DNA from: Streptomyces xanthophaeus
GTDB lineage: Bacteria > Actinomycetota > Actinomycetes > Streptomycetales > Streptomycetaceae
Length of the DNA: 64,000 nt
Direction of reading: 5' to 3'
Assembly: GCF_030440515.1 (NCBI RefSeq)
Contig: NZ_CP076543.1
Location: 1,674,001-1,738,000 of the forward strand
Shown here: piece after piece, positions 25,243 to 32,515 of the stretch
How positions within the stretch are numbered: the first letter of the stretch is position 1
How the letters are laid out: each line of letters starts with the position of its first letter
Made by a program: the position numbers and the translations under genes
Notes under the pieces: generated by a model
Databases searched by the model: none
The model's input: only the letters and a program-made list of their open reading frames with translations
Told to the model about the DNA's origin: nothing

Positions 25243-26501
25243 GCCGGCTCCCCGCCGCCACCCATGACTGGCTGGCCGGTCCGGGGCTCGTCCGGCTCTG
25301 GGAATCGGCGCGCAAGCGCCTGGAGGGCAACGGCCTCCGGGCCACCGGCTCGGTGCGGCTGTCCGGACTGGCGGTACAGGAGCGGAACGACCTGTCGCTC
25401 CTGCTCGGCACCCCGGTCACGGGGGCCACCGCCACGGTGCGGCTCGACTCGCTCGACACCCGGCTGCGGTCCTCGGCCGCCGGCCTCGGTCTCAGGGACG
25501 TGCTCCAGGAGCTCGGACCGGCGCTCACCGACCGCCGCGCCGTCCGGACGGAGGCCCGGGCACGGCGTGATGAGGTGTGGTCCTCGCTCGCCGCGTCCCT
25601 GGAAGGCTGCCGGCTCACCGACGAGGACTGGGCCTGGCGCTGGTACGACGGACTGCGCCGCACGGGCGTGCCCGGCGGTGTGACGCCCGAGACGGCGGTC
25701 CGTACGCTCCGGCAGGCGGTCCACGTCCTCACCTTGCTCTTCGGTCCCGAGCGGGCCGCCGCGTGGGGGCGGGGCGATCTCGCCGCCGAAGCGACCGGAT
25801 CGGCCCACGGCCTGGACGACGGGACCTGGCTCGCGCGCCTCGTCCAACGGGGCATAGCCCTCGCCCACGACACCGAGCTCCCCGACGACGCGGCCGGACG
25901 CCGCGCCGTGTGGCGGCTCGCATCCGTCACACCGGACGAGGTGTCCAGCACGGTCCTCGCCTACGGCCTGCGCCCCGACGGCGGGGGCTGGCGGGAGCGC
26001 TCGCTGTACGAACGGGCGGTCCATCACGTGGAGACCCACCTCACCCTGCGCGACCTGCGCGCCCTACGGCTCTCGCTGCCGGCCGGCACCCTCGTCCGCA
26101 TCTGCGAGAACCCGCGCGTGGTGGAGGCGGCGGCCGACACCGCCTGCTCACAACCTCTGGTGTGCACCTCGGGGAGTGCCGCGACCGTGGTCCTCACCCT
26201 CCTCGACGCCCTCGCCGCCGCCGGCTGCCGCTTCGCCTACCACGGCGACTTCGACTGGCCGGGCATAGCCCTGGCCAACCGCGTGGTCCACCGCTACGGC
26301 GCGGAGCCCTGGCGGATGGGCACCGAGGACTACGAGGCGCTCGCCGCCCGCACCCGGGACCGCAACGTCCCACAGCACCCGCTCACCGGCCCGCCGACCC
26401 CCGCGGACTGGGATCCGGCCCTCGCCCCGGCCATGGCCGGGCGCGGCATGGCCCTCCACGAGGAGGCCACACTCGACCTGCTCCTGGCGGACCTGGCGTG
26501 A
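25239..26501 (+). CDS. jetD: Wadjet JetD nuclease (type II, TIGR02679/DUF2399 family)
   Basis: 420-aa topoisomerase-VI-A-like nuclease subunit. The C-terminal toprim-like part has the glutamate in RICENPRVVEAAAD (about residue 288) and the acidic pair in AYHGDFDWPGIALANRV (about 336), the expected metal-binding positions. The N-terminal half (about 1-230) is the family's DUF3323-type region with a basic stretch (ARARRDEVW). JetD cuts circular plasmid DNA captured by JetABC. ATG 25239 overlaps the jetC stop, and the operon ends here; no fifth gene follows on this strand. Confidence 0.9.
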   Translation: MSRLPAATHDWLAGPGLVRLWESARKRLEGNGLRATGSVRLSGLAVQERNDLSLLLGTPVTGATATVRLDSLDTRLRSSAAGLGLRDVLQELGPALTDRRAVRTEARARRDEVWSSLAASLEGCRLTDEDWAWRWYDGLRRTGVPGGVTPETAVRTLRQAVHVLTLLFGPERAAAWGRGDLAAEATGSAHGLDDGTWLARLVQRGIALAHDTELPDDAAGRRAVWRLASVTPDEVSSTVLAYGLRPDGGGWRERSLYERAVHHVETHLTLRDLRALRLSLPAGTLVRICENPRVVEAAADTACSQPLVCTSGSAATVVLTLLDALAAAGCRFAYHGDFDWPGIALANRVVHRYGAEPWRMGTEDYEALAARTRDRNVPQHPLTGPPTPADWDPALAPAMAGRGMALHEEATLDLLLADLA

Positions 26502-26822
26502 ACACCGCGCCTGCTGCGCCGTGGCCGCTGTGGGCATGTGTTCGCCGGGACGTGCCTCGTGGTCGGGACGGGCCTGCTGGCCTGGGCCGTGATCGGCGCT
26601 GTCGTCGCGGACGACGGCGTCCGCCCGCCCGCATGGCTGGGGGTGATCACGCCCATAGCTGCTGTGACAGCCGTGGCCGTGTCCTTCCACCAGCCTCCGG
26701 GCCCACAGGGCGGACCTTCGCCTTCCTTTCACGTGCCGCTCGGCTCCGGCCGCCGGTCCCGCGATCGGAGCGATTGGCTCGAATTGTTCGGCCGGTCGGC
26801 GGGGAGGCGGGCCGGGGAGCCG
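26502..26822. other. Gap between jetD and the kinase gene, with a possible gene remnant
   Basis: 321 bp between two convergent units. One forward frame from GTG 26538 reads like a two-helix membrane peptide for about 50 residues (TGLLAWAVIGAVVAD, then WLGVITPIAAVTAVAVSF). It then loses membrane-protein character and runs on antisense to the kinase gene without a stop. This may be a decayed small membrane gene or chance. No clear terminator hairpin was found. Confidence 0.3.
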
Positions 26823-28196
26823 TCAGCAGTTGGGTACCCAGGCGTGGGAGCGCGGCCGGACCGTGCCGCTCAAGTTGGTTCTCGTACCCACCTTCACGCA
26901 GCCCAGCGGCTCCTGCTGGGCGGCCTGCCCGTAGTAGAGGACGTCGACCTTGGTCGCCCCCTGGGTGAGGTCGAAGCCGTTGTTGAAGACCGAGCGGGGC
27001 GCGCTGCGGGCCGTCCAGGGGCAGGGGGCCGGGCCGTCGATCCAGTCGGAGCCGCCGTCCACCCAGGAGCACATCTCGCCCCGGCCGTCCTCCTCCGAGA
27101 AGAAGCAGACCGCCCCGCGCCAGCACCGGTCGTACCCCAGCGCCCCGGCGGAGTCCCCGAGGTGGAACAGACCCGAGCCCCATACGGCGCCCAGGCCGGC
27201 GGCGAGCGCCGCCGTGCCGGCCGCGATCAGCGCGCGGCGCCGCCGGCGGGAGCCGGGTACGCGCAGGGCGCCCGTCGGGGCGGCGGGCGGCGCGCCGGCG
27301 GCCGCCGCCTCCACCCGGCGCAGCAGCGACGCCGCGGTGTGCGCGGCCCGGTCCTCGTGTCTTCGGGCCAGGCAGTCGCGGACGATGTCCCGCCAGTGCT
27401 CCGGAAGTTCCGGCGACAGCCGCAGCTCGTCCTCGCCCCGGGCGTAGCGCAGCGCGGCGTCCCTGCGGGCGGCGGGGGTGCCTCCGGGCAGCGGCAGTGC
27501 GCCGGTCAGCACGACGTGGGCCAGGACCCCGAAGGCCCAGATGTCGGCCGTCGGGCGGATTTTCGTACCGCGTTCGCCGACCTCGGACCAGAGCAGGTCG
27601 GGCGGGGTGTAGTCGGGCGTGGCGAAGGCCGGGGAGTACGCGTGGGTGCCCTCCAGCTCCGCGGCCATGTTGAAGTCGCCCAGCCGCGCCGTGCCGTCGG
27701 CCATCAGCAGGACGTTGCCGGGCTTGAGGTCGCCGTGCACCCAGCCCGCCCGGTGCAGTTGGTCGAGCCCCTCGCAGACCTGGGCGAGCAGGGCGGGCCC
27801 GGTCCGTGGCACTCCGTCGGCCAGCAGGGCGTCCAGGGAGCCCTGCGCCTCCTCCAGGACGAGGACGGTGGCGCCGTCGAGTTCGGGCCGGCCGGGGTCG
27901 TCGACCGTGAGCGCCTCGTACAGCCTGATCAGCCGGGGTGTGCGCACCCGGCGCAGTACCTCGGTCTCGCGCTCGGCGAGCTCGACCAGGTGCCGTAACC
28001 CGCGCGGGGTGTGGGTACCGGTCGGCAGGACCTTGAGCGCGGCCCGGCCGGGCAGGCCCGGCTCGGGTGCGGCACGCCGGGCCGCGTACACGCTGCCGAA
28101 GGCGCCGGCCCCCAGCAGGTGCCCCACGACCCAGGGGCCGACGCGGTAGCCGGCCGGGACCTGGAGGGCGCCGGAGCGCCCGGCCCGCCCGGTCAG
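26823..28196 (-). CDS. Membrane Ser/Thr protein kinase with extracellular I36-like domain
   Basis: About 457 aa. The kinase domain has a glycine loop LLGAGAFGSVY, Lys in AALKVLP, catalytic loop HGDLKPGNVLL and metal loop GDFNMA (DFN instead of DFG). One membrane segment (LIAAGTAALAAGLGAVWG, about residue 340) leads to an outer Cys-rich domain of about 100 residues. Its GAVCFFSEEDGRGEMC and FNNGFDLTQGATKVDVLYY resemble the peptidase-inhibitor I36 family, and the downstream neighbour on the chromosome has the same domain. The start is uncertain: no ATG, GTG or TTG lies between the kinase fold and GTG 28373. A CTG at 28196 would give a CTGA overlap with the FHA-like gene. Codon 67 is TTA (27996-27998). 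Confidence 0.8.
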   Translation of the reverse strand: MTGRAGRSGALQVPAGYRVGPWVVGHLLGAGAFGSVYAARRAAPEPGLPGRAALKVLPTGTHTPRGLRHLVELAERETEVLRRVRTPRLIRLYEALTVDDPGRPELDGATVLVLEEAQGSLDALLADGVPRTGPALLAQVCEGLDQLHRAGWVHGDLKPGNVLLMADGTARLGDFNMAAELEGTHAYSPAFATPDYTPPDLLWSEVGERGTKIRPTADIWAFGVLAHVVLTGALPLPGGTPAARRDAALRYARGEDELRLSPELPEHWRDIVRDCLARRHEDRAAHTAASLLRRVEAAAAGAPPAAPTGALRVPGSRRRRRALIAAGTAALAAGLGAVWGSGLFHLGDSAGALGYDRCWRGAVCFFSEEDGRGEMCSWVDGGSDWIDGPAPCPWTARSAPRSVFNNGFDLTQGATKVDVLYYGQAAQQEPLGCVKVGTRTNLSGTVRPRSHAWVPNC

Positions 28197-29008
28197 CGGG
28201 CGGTACCGGTCGGGGCGGCCGGCAGGGCCGCCAGGTCCGTCTCGCGGACGAGGTCGAAGCGCAGGGCCAGCGAGACCAGGGTCTCCTTCTTGCCGACCAG
28301 CCGCGGCCCCGGATCCACCGTGTCGGGGCCCGGCTTCAGGCGCAGTTTGACCGCGAGGTAGTCGATGTTCCACTGCACGGCGGCGCGGTTGGCCGCGGGC
28401 CAGGACGGCTTCAGCCGTTCGACCACCTGCTCGACGGTGGGCAGGGGCGCGTGCGGTTCGCCGCGCAGCCTCGGCTCGCAGAGCGCGGTGAGGACCAGGA
28501 AGTACCGGCTGGAGCGGTCGAGCGGGAAGGGGAGGACGGTCGGCTCCCCGTCGGGCTCGCCGGGATCGTCCCGGTCGGCGTAGTCGTGGCGCGGTGCCCA
28601 GACGTCCAGGGTGAGCAGTTCGGAGCCGGCGGGCAGGACGAGCCGGGCGAATTCGAACGGGACCGGTGCGTCCAGCCGGCCTGGAGCTATCTTGATGTGC
28701 TCGCCGGCGCCCTCGGGGTTCTCGACCACGTACGTCGCCGAGCGGGAGAAGTTGCTGAGCGACCAGTACGTGGCTGTCGCGGTGATCTCCCCCGCCGAAC
28801 GCGAGACGCCGGCGTGCGCGACGTGCAGGCTGTGCGGGCCGCTGCCGCCACCGCCGGTGTGGCGGACGCCGGCAGCAGGGCCCGTGGTGGTACCCGTGGT
28901 GGTGCTGCGAAGGGGTTCACGGCCGAAACGGAGGGTCTGCCCCGGTGCCAGGCGGATCTGTGCGGCCGGGGACATGGTGGGCCCCGGAACCACGATGATG
29001 CTGTTCAC
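28193..29008 (-). CDS. FHA-like domain protein
   Basis: 271 aa. The first about 110 residues resemble a forkhead-associated phosphothreonine-binding fold (QIRLAPGQTLRFGREP, then SLHVAHAGVSRSAGEIT, then WSLSNFSRSATYVVENPEG). The rest (FEFARLVLPAGSELLTLDVW and a helical C-terminus) is found with such FHA parts in actinobacteria but has no known function. A GTG at 29008 is preceded by AAGGA. Its stop lies at the presumed start of the kinase gene, so the pair is probably co-translated; the FHA-like part may read phosphothreonine marks placed by that kinase. Confidence 0.72.
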   Translation of the reverse strand: MNSIIVVPGPTMSPAAQIRLAPGQTLRFGREPLRSTTTGTTTGPAAGVRHTGGGGSGPHSLHVAHAGVSRSAGEITATATYWSLSNFSRSATYVVENPEGAGEHIKIAPGRLDAPVPFEFARLVLPAGSELLTLDVWAPRHDYADRDDPGEPDGEPTVLPFPLDRSSRYFLVLTALCEPRLRGEPHAPLPTVEQVVERLKPSWPAANRAAVQWNIDYLAVKLRLKPGPDTVDPGPRLVGKKETLVSLALRFDLVRETDLAALPAAPTGTAR

Positions 29009-29015
29009 GCTGCTT

Positions 29016-29040
29016 CCTTCCCCGAAGGTGCAGGGGAAGG
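29016..29040 (-). terminator. Perfect 8-bp hairpin between the M23 and FHA-like genes
   Basis: CCTTCCCC (29016-29023) pairs with GGGGAAGG (29033-29040) around 9 nt. It lies 43 nt after the M23 stop, and its proximal arm touches the Shine-Dalgarno of the FHA-like gene. It may be a terminator of the peptidase gene or a structure limiting translation of the FHA/kinase pair. Confidence 0.4.
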
Positions 29041-29082
29041 TTAGCCAGCGGAATCAATCGTTCCCGCAACAATGGCTTGTCT

Positions 29083-29964
29083 TCAGCACTCCCCTCGCCA
29101 CTGGAAGCGCTCGATCGTCCGGCCCCCGGCGGGAAGGTTTCCGCGCCCTTCGTCCCAGCCGCGGTGCAGGCACGCGCTGCCTCCCTCCCGGAAGTACACC
29201 TGCACGTGGTCGTACCCCGGCTGCACCGTCCCGTTGTTGAAGAAGGACCTGCGCAGCCCGCACGTGCTCCGGGGCTCGTCGACGGCGGAGCGGCAGACGG
29301 TGCCCGTGCCGTCCGCCCCCGAGTAGAAGCAGACGTAGCCGGCCGGGCAGTCCTGCCAGGCGGGGGTCGGTGTGCCGGCGCAGTTGCGGCTGGTGACGCT
29401 CGGCCACTCCTTGGCGGCTCCCGAGTACTCGACCCCGTCGAAGTGGACCGGGACGCGGTGGCTCTCGTCGGTGAAGTCGCCCGAGGCCAGGTAGCGCTGC
29501 TCGTAGTGCAGGTGGGACCACTCGGAGGCGCCCGAGGTGCCGATCCGGCCGATCCGCGTGGACGGCTGGACGGCGTCGCCCTTCTTGACGTAGGCCGCCG
29601 GGTCGTCCTTCAGGTGGTAGTACGCCGTGAACCAGCCGTTGCCGTGGTTGATCTGGATGGTGTTGCCCGAGCCGTTGGTCCAGTACGTGGCGGCCACCGT
29701 GCCGGCGGCCGACGGCTGGACGGGCAGTCCGTCGGAGCCGGTGTTGCCCTCCACCACGATGTCCAGCGCCGGATCGTGGCCCCAGGTGTTCAGCTGCCAG
29801 GTGGTCCCGCACGGGAACGGCAGCTGGAACAGCGGCTTCGCCGCAGCCGGGGCGGAGACGGGCCCGGGCGCGGAGGCGGAGGCGGGCGCGGGCGTACCCG
29901 CCAGCACCAGTCCCGCCAGGCACATCAGCACCACCGCCCACAGCCTGCTCGGATACCGCAGCAC
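29083..29964 (-). CDS. Secreted M23 peptidase with C-terminal I36-like domain
   Basis: 293 aa. A signal peptide (hydrophobic WAVVLMCLAGLVLAG, then ASASA) is followed by an M23/LytM-type fold. GHDPALDI gives the His and Asp ligands, AYYHLKDDP precedes, and SHLHYEQ carries the HxH. The C-terminal about 85 residues (CPAGYVCFYSGADGTGTVC, then RSFFNNGTVQPG) match the I36-like domain seen in the neighbouring membrane kinase. Such enzymes cleave peptidoglycan cross-links outside the cell. A peptidase fused to a peptidase-inhibitor-like fold is unusual; the domain may instead bind cell wall or block the enzyme until processed. Start ATG 29964. Confidence 0.85.
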   Translation of the reverse strand: MLRYPSRLWAVVLMCLAGLVLAGTPAPASASAPGPVSAPAAAKPLFQLPFPCGTTWQLNTWGHDPALDIVVEGNTGSDGLPVQPSAAGTVAATYWTNGSGNTIQINHGNGWFTAYYHLKDDPAAYVKKGDAVQPSTRIGRIGTSGASEWSHLHYEQRYLASGDFTDESHRVPVHFDGVEYSGAAKEWPSVTSRNCAGTPTPAWQDCPAGYVCFYSGADGTGTVCRSAVDEPRSTCGLRRSFFNNGTVQPGYDHVQVYFREGGSACLHRGWDEGRGNLPAGGRTIERFQWRGEC

Positions 29965-30043
29965 GTCTTCCCCTCCCGGACCCTGTGGACGGCACCCGGA
30001 CGGGCGGTCCCCCGCGCCATGCTGGAGGTCGGGGCCCGGGTGG

Positions 30044-30067
30044 CACCACCTCGTAGCTACGAGGGTG
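30044..30067 (-). terminator. Palindrome CCTCGTAGCTACGAGG after the two-component operon
   Basis: A perfect 16-bp palindrome at 30049-30064, extended by three more pairs beyond a 2-nt bulge, lies 12 nt after the response-regulator stop. It can form a hairpin with a 4-nt loop and is a likely terminator of the histidine kinase/regulator transcript. Its complete symmetry also fits a protein-binding site. Confidence 0.4.
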
Positions 30068-30075
30068 CGGGGCCC

Positions 30076-30741
30076 TCAGGGCTCGATGAGCCCGACCCGG
30101 ATCGCGTACCGGGTCAGCTCCAGCCGGTCGCGCATCCCCAGCTTCTGCAGCAGGTTGGCCCGGTGTCGCTCCACGGTCTTGGCACTGATGACGAGGAGGT
30201 CGCCGATCTCCTTCGAGGAGTGGCCTTCCGCGACGAGCTTGAGGATCTCCTCCTCGCGCTCGGTGATCGCCCGGGCGGGCAGCGGATCGCCCTGGCGGGC
30301 CCGGTCCAGGTAGTTGCGGATGAGGGTGGTCTCCGCCCCGGGGTAGATGAACGGCTCGTCGCGGATCGCCGCCCGGCAGGCCTCGACCAGATCGCGGTCG
30401 GCGACCGACTTGGGGACGTACCCGGCGGCCCCGGCCTTGAGCGCCTCGAAGAAGTACTGCTCGTTGTCGTACATGGTCAGGATGAGGATGCGCAGCTCCG
30501 GCCGCAGCCGCGAGAGTTCCCGTGCGGCCTGCAGCCCGGTCATCCGGGGCATGGCCACGTCGAGCACGGCGAGGTCCACCTCCCCGGTACGGGCCAGGGC
30601 TACGGCCTCCGCGCCGTCCCCGGCCTCGGCGACCACGGTCAGGTCCGGCTCGGCGTCGAGGATGAGCCGGACCCCGCGCCGTACGAGGGCGTGGTCGTCG
30701 GCGAGCAGGACGCGGGTCGGCGGCCGTCCGGGCGTGGTCAA
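30076..30741 (-). CDS. NarL/FixJ-family response regulator
   Basis: 221 aa. The receiver domain (residues 10-125) has acidic pocket LLADDHALVRR, phosphoacceptor Asp in LAVLDVAMPRMTG (about residue 58), Thr in ILILTMYD and Lys in GYVPKS. The LuxR-type HTH (about 155-215) reads ITEREEEILKLVAEGHSSKE, then IGDLLVISAKTVERHRANLL. It is the DNA-binding partner of the kinase encoded just before it; TTG 30741 overlaps the kinase stop (TTGA). The targets are unknown; the divergent antiporter genes are one candidate. Confidence 0.9.
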   Translation of the reverse strand: MTTPGRPPTRVLLADDHALVRRGVRLILDAEPDLTVVAEAGDGAEAVALARTGEVDLAVLDVAMPRMTGLQAARELSRLRPELRILILTMYDNEQYFFEALKAGAAGYVPKSVADRDLVEACRAAIRDEPFIYPGAETTLIRNYLDRARQGDPLPARAITEREEEILKLVAEGHSSKEIGDLLVISAKTVERHRANLLQKLGMRDRLELTRYAIRVGLIEP

Positions 30742-31748
30742 CTCGTGCCCTCCGTGGTCTCGGTGGTCCCGGTGGCGGCCGTGGTGGCCGTGGTCGCCGT
30801 GGTCGCCGTGGTGACGGCGGGTACGTCCAGCCGTACGTCGGTGCCGCCCCGCGGGCCGCTCCCGATGGTGAGGTCCGCGCCGATCAGCAGGGCCCGTTCC
30901 CGCATGCCCTGGATCCCCGCGCCCTCGCCGGCGGGGCCGAGGCCGTGGCCGTTGTCCCGGACCAGCAGCCGGACCGCCCCGCCGGTCCGGCCCGACAGGT
31001 GCACCTCGACCTCGCTCGCGCCCGCGTGGCGGGCGGCGTTGGTCAGGGCCTCCTGGGCGACCCGGTAGACGACGAGTTCGGCCGCTTCGTCCAGCGGGGG
31101 CACCTGGGGACCGATGACGTGCCGCACGGTCAGCGACCCGCTGCTGAACTCGGCCGTCAGCGCGCGCACGGCACTGTGCAGCCCGAGCTCCTCCAGGACC
31201 CCCGGGCGCAGCCTGCGGGCGATGCGGCGGATCTCGTCCAGGCCGGTGCGGGTCGTCTCCTGCACCTGGCGGAGCTCCTCCCGCAAGGGGGCCGGGGCAC
31301 GGTCGGCGGCGTGCTTGAGCTGGAGCAGGACCGCCGTGAGGGTCTGGCCGACCTCGTCGTGGAGTTCCTGGGCGATGCGCCGCCGTTCGGCTTCCTGTGC
31401 GGAGAGGGCACGGGCACTGCTGCCGGCCCGCTCGGCCTCCAGCCGGCCCAGCATGGCGTTGAAGGAGGTGGTCAGCTCGGCCACTTCGGCGGGGCCCTCC
31501 ACCCGTGCCCGGCCGCCGGGGCGCAGCAGGTCGACCGCGCTCATCGCGCGGGTCAGCCGGCCGAGCGGTGCCAGCCCGATCCGGAGCAGGGCGGCGTTGG
31601 CGATCAGCATGGCGGCCAGCCCGGCGAGCAGCACCACGGCCTCACCGAAGAGGACCGGGGTGGAGACGGTGACCGGTCCGAACAGCAGCAGGACGGCGGT
31701 GACGAGGACGGCCGCGTTGAGCAGGAAGATCCGCCAGTACAGCGACAC
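30738..31748 (-). CDS. Two-component sensor histidine kinase (HisKA_3 type)
   Basis: 336 aa. Two N-terminal membrane helices (IFLLNAAVLVTAVLLLFG and LFGEAVVLLAGLAAMLIANA) with almost no extracellular loop are followed by a HAMP-like linker. A HisKA_3 dimerisation helix carries the phosphoacceptor His in RRRIAQELHDEVGQ, and the ATPase domain has VAQEALTNAARHA and DNGHGLG. The tiny outer loop suggests sensing within the membrane. GTG 31748 has GGAGGG 7 nt upstream. The C-terminus is a Thr/Ala tail encoded by a 9-bp tandem repeat. Translation is coupled to the response regulator. Confidence 0.9.
   Translation of the reverse strand: MSLYWRIFLLNAAVLVTAVLLLFGPVTVSTPVLFGEAVVLLAGLAAMLIANAALLRIGLAPLGRLTRAMSAVDLLRPGGRARVEGPAEVAELTTSFNAMLGRLEAERAGSSARALSAQEAERRRIAQELHDEVGQTLTAVLLQLKHAADRAPAPLREELRQVQETTRTGLDEIRRIARRLRPGVLEELGLHSAVRALTAEFSSGSLTVRHVIGPQVPPLDEAAELVVYRVAQEALTNAARHAGASEVEVHLSGRTGGAVRLLVRDNGHGLGPAGEGAGIQGMRERALLIGADLTIGSGPRGGTDVRLDVPAVTTATTATTATTAATGTTETTEGTS
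30754..30816 (+). repeat. 9-bp tandem repeat (GTGGTCGCC-like), seven units
   Basis: Seven head-to-tail 9-bp units lie from 30754 to 30816; the two central ones are identical and the others differ by one to four bases. On the coding strand they specify a Thr-Thr-Ala-type tail of the histidine kinase. Unit number can change without shifting the frame. Confidence 0.7.
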
Positions 31749-32023
31749 GGGCGTCCCTCCCCTCGTTCCGGGGTCCGCCGCTCCGGCGGACCGCTCACTT
31801 CCACTATCCCCGCCGATGCGCCTCCACACCTGCGGTGACCTGCGGTGGGACCGGTGTCCCCGCTTCAGCCTTTCGCCCTTCGGGGGTCTTGTCCATCCGT
31901 GCCGGCACCCATATCCCGCCCCCTGCGCGAGATGGCACCATGAGCCCGCGCGGCAGCCGGAAGCCGTCTTCCGCCGACGCCGCGCCGCACCACCGCCGAA
32001 CACGAAGCAAGGGGGACGGAGCT

Positions 32024-32509
32024 GTGCCCGCTCCACGGATGAGCACCACGCCACTGCCCGGCATCGGGGTCCAGTACGACCTCACCACCCGCGAGCACCG
32101 CCACCTGTCGGTGATCGCCCACCGCGACGGCACCCGTACGGTGAACGTCTACCGCGCGGACGATCCCGACGCGTGCGCCCAGTCCCTGCACCTGTCCGGG
32201 GCGGAGACGGCCTCGCTGATCGACGCCCTGATGCCCGCGCACCACAGCCCCAACGTGCTGCACACCACCGACCTGGGGCTGGTCGCCGAGCGCATCGAGC
32301 TGTCGGCGCACTCGCACTGGAACGGCCGGCTGCTGGGCGAGACCCGGATGCGGACGGAGACCGGCGTCTCGATCGTGGCGGTGCTGCGCCGGGCCGAGGC
32401 CCGCCCCTCCCCCGCGCCCGACTTCCGCCTCGCCGGCGGGGACACGCTCATCGTGATCGGTACCCGCGAGGGCGTCGACGCGGCCGCCTCCATACTCGGA
32501 CGGGAGTGA
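32024..32509 (+). CDS. KhtT-like regulatory subunit of a cation/proton antiporter
   Basis: 161-aa cytoplasmic protein. The N-terminal half (LPGIGVQYDLTTREHRHLSV, then YRADDPDACAQSLHLS) is typical of antiporter regulatory subunits. The C-terminal half is a TrkA-C/RCK-C-like domain (GVSIVAVLRR, then DFRLAGGDTLIVIGTREGV) that binds a nucleotide or ion signal. GTG 32024 is chosen because GGGGGA lies upstream; ATG 32039 has none. It ends 6 nt before the antiporter gene, and such pairs form a potassium/proton efflux complex. Confidence 0.82.
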   Translation: MPAPRMSTTPLPGIGVQYDLTTREHRHLSVIAHRDGTRTVNVYRADDPDACAQSLHLSGAETASLIDALMPAHHSPNVLHTTDLGLVAERIELSAHSHWNGRLLGETRMRTETGVSIVAVLRRAEARPSPAPDFRLAGGDTLIVIGTREGVDAAASILGRE

Positions 32510-32515
32510 TCGCCT

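Noticed and set aside
26823..28373. GTG 28373 as start of the kinase gene
   Set aside because: The extra 59 residues overlap the FHA-like gene for 180 nt, are Arg/Gly/Pro-rich and precede no known domain.
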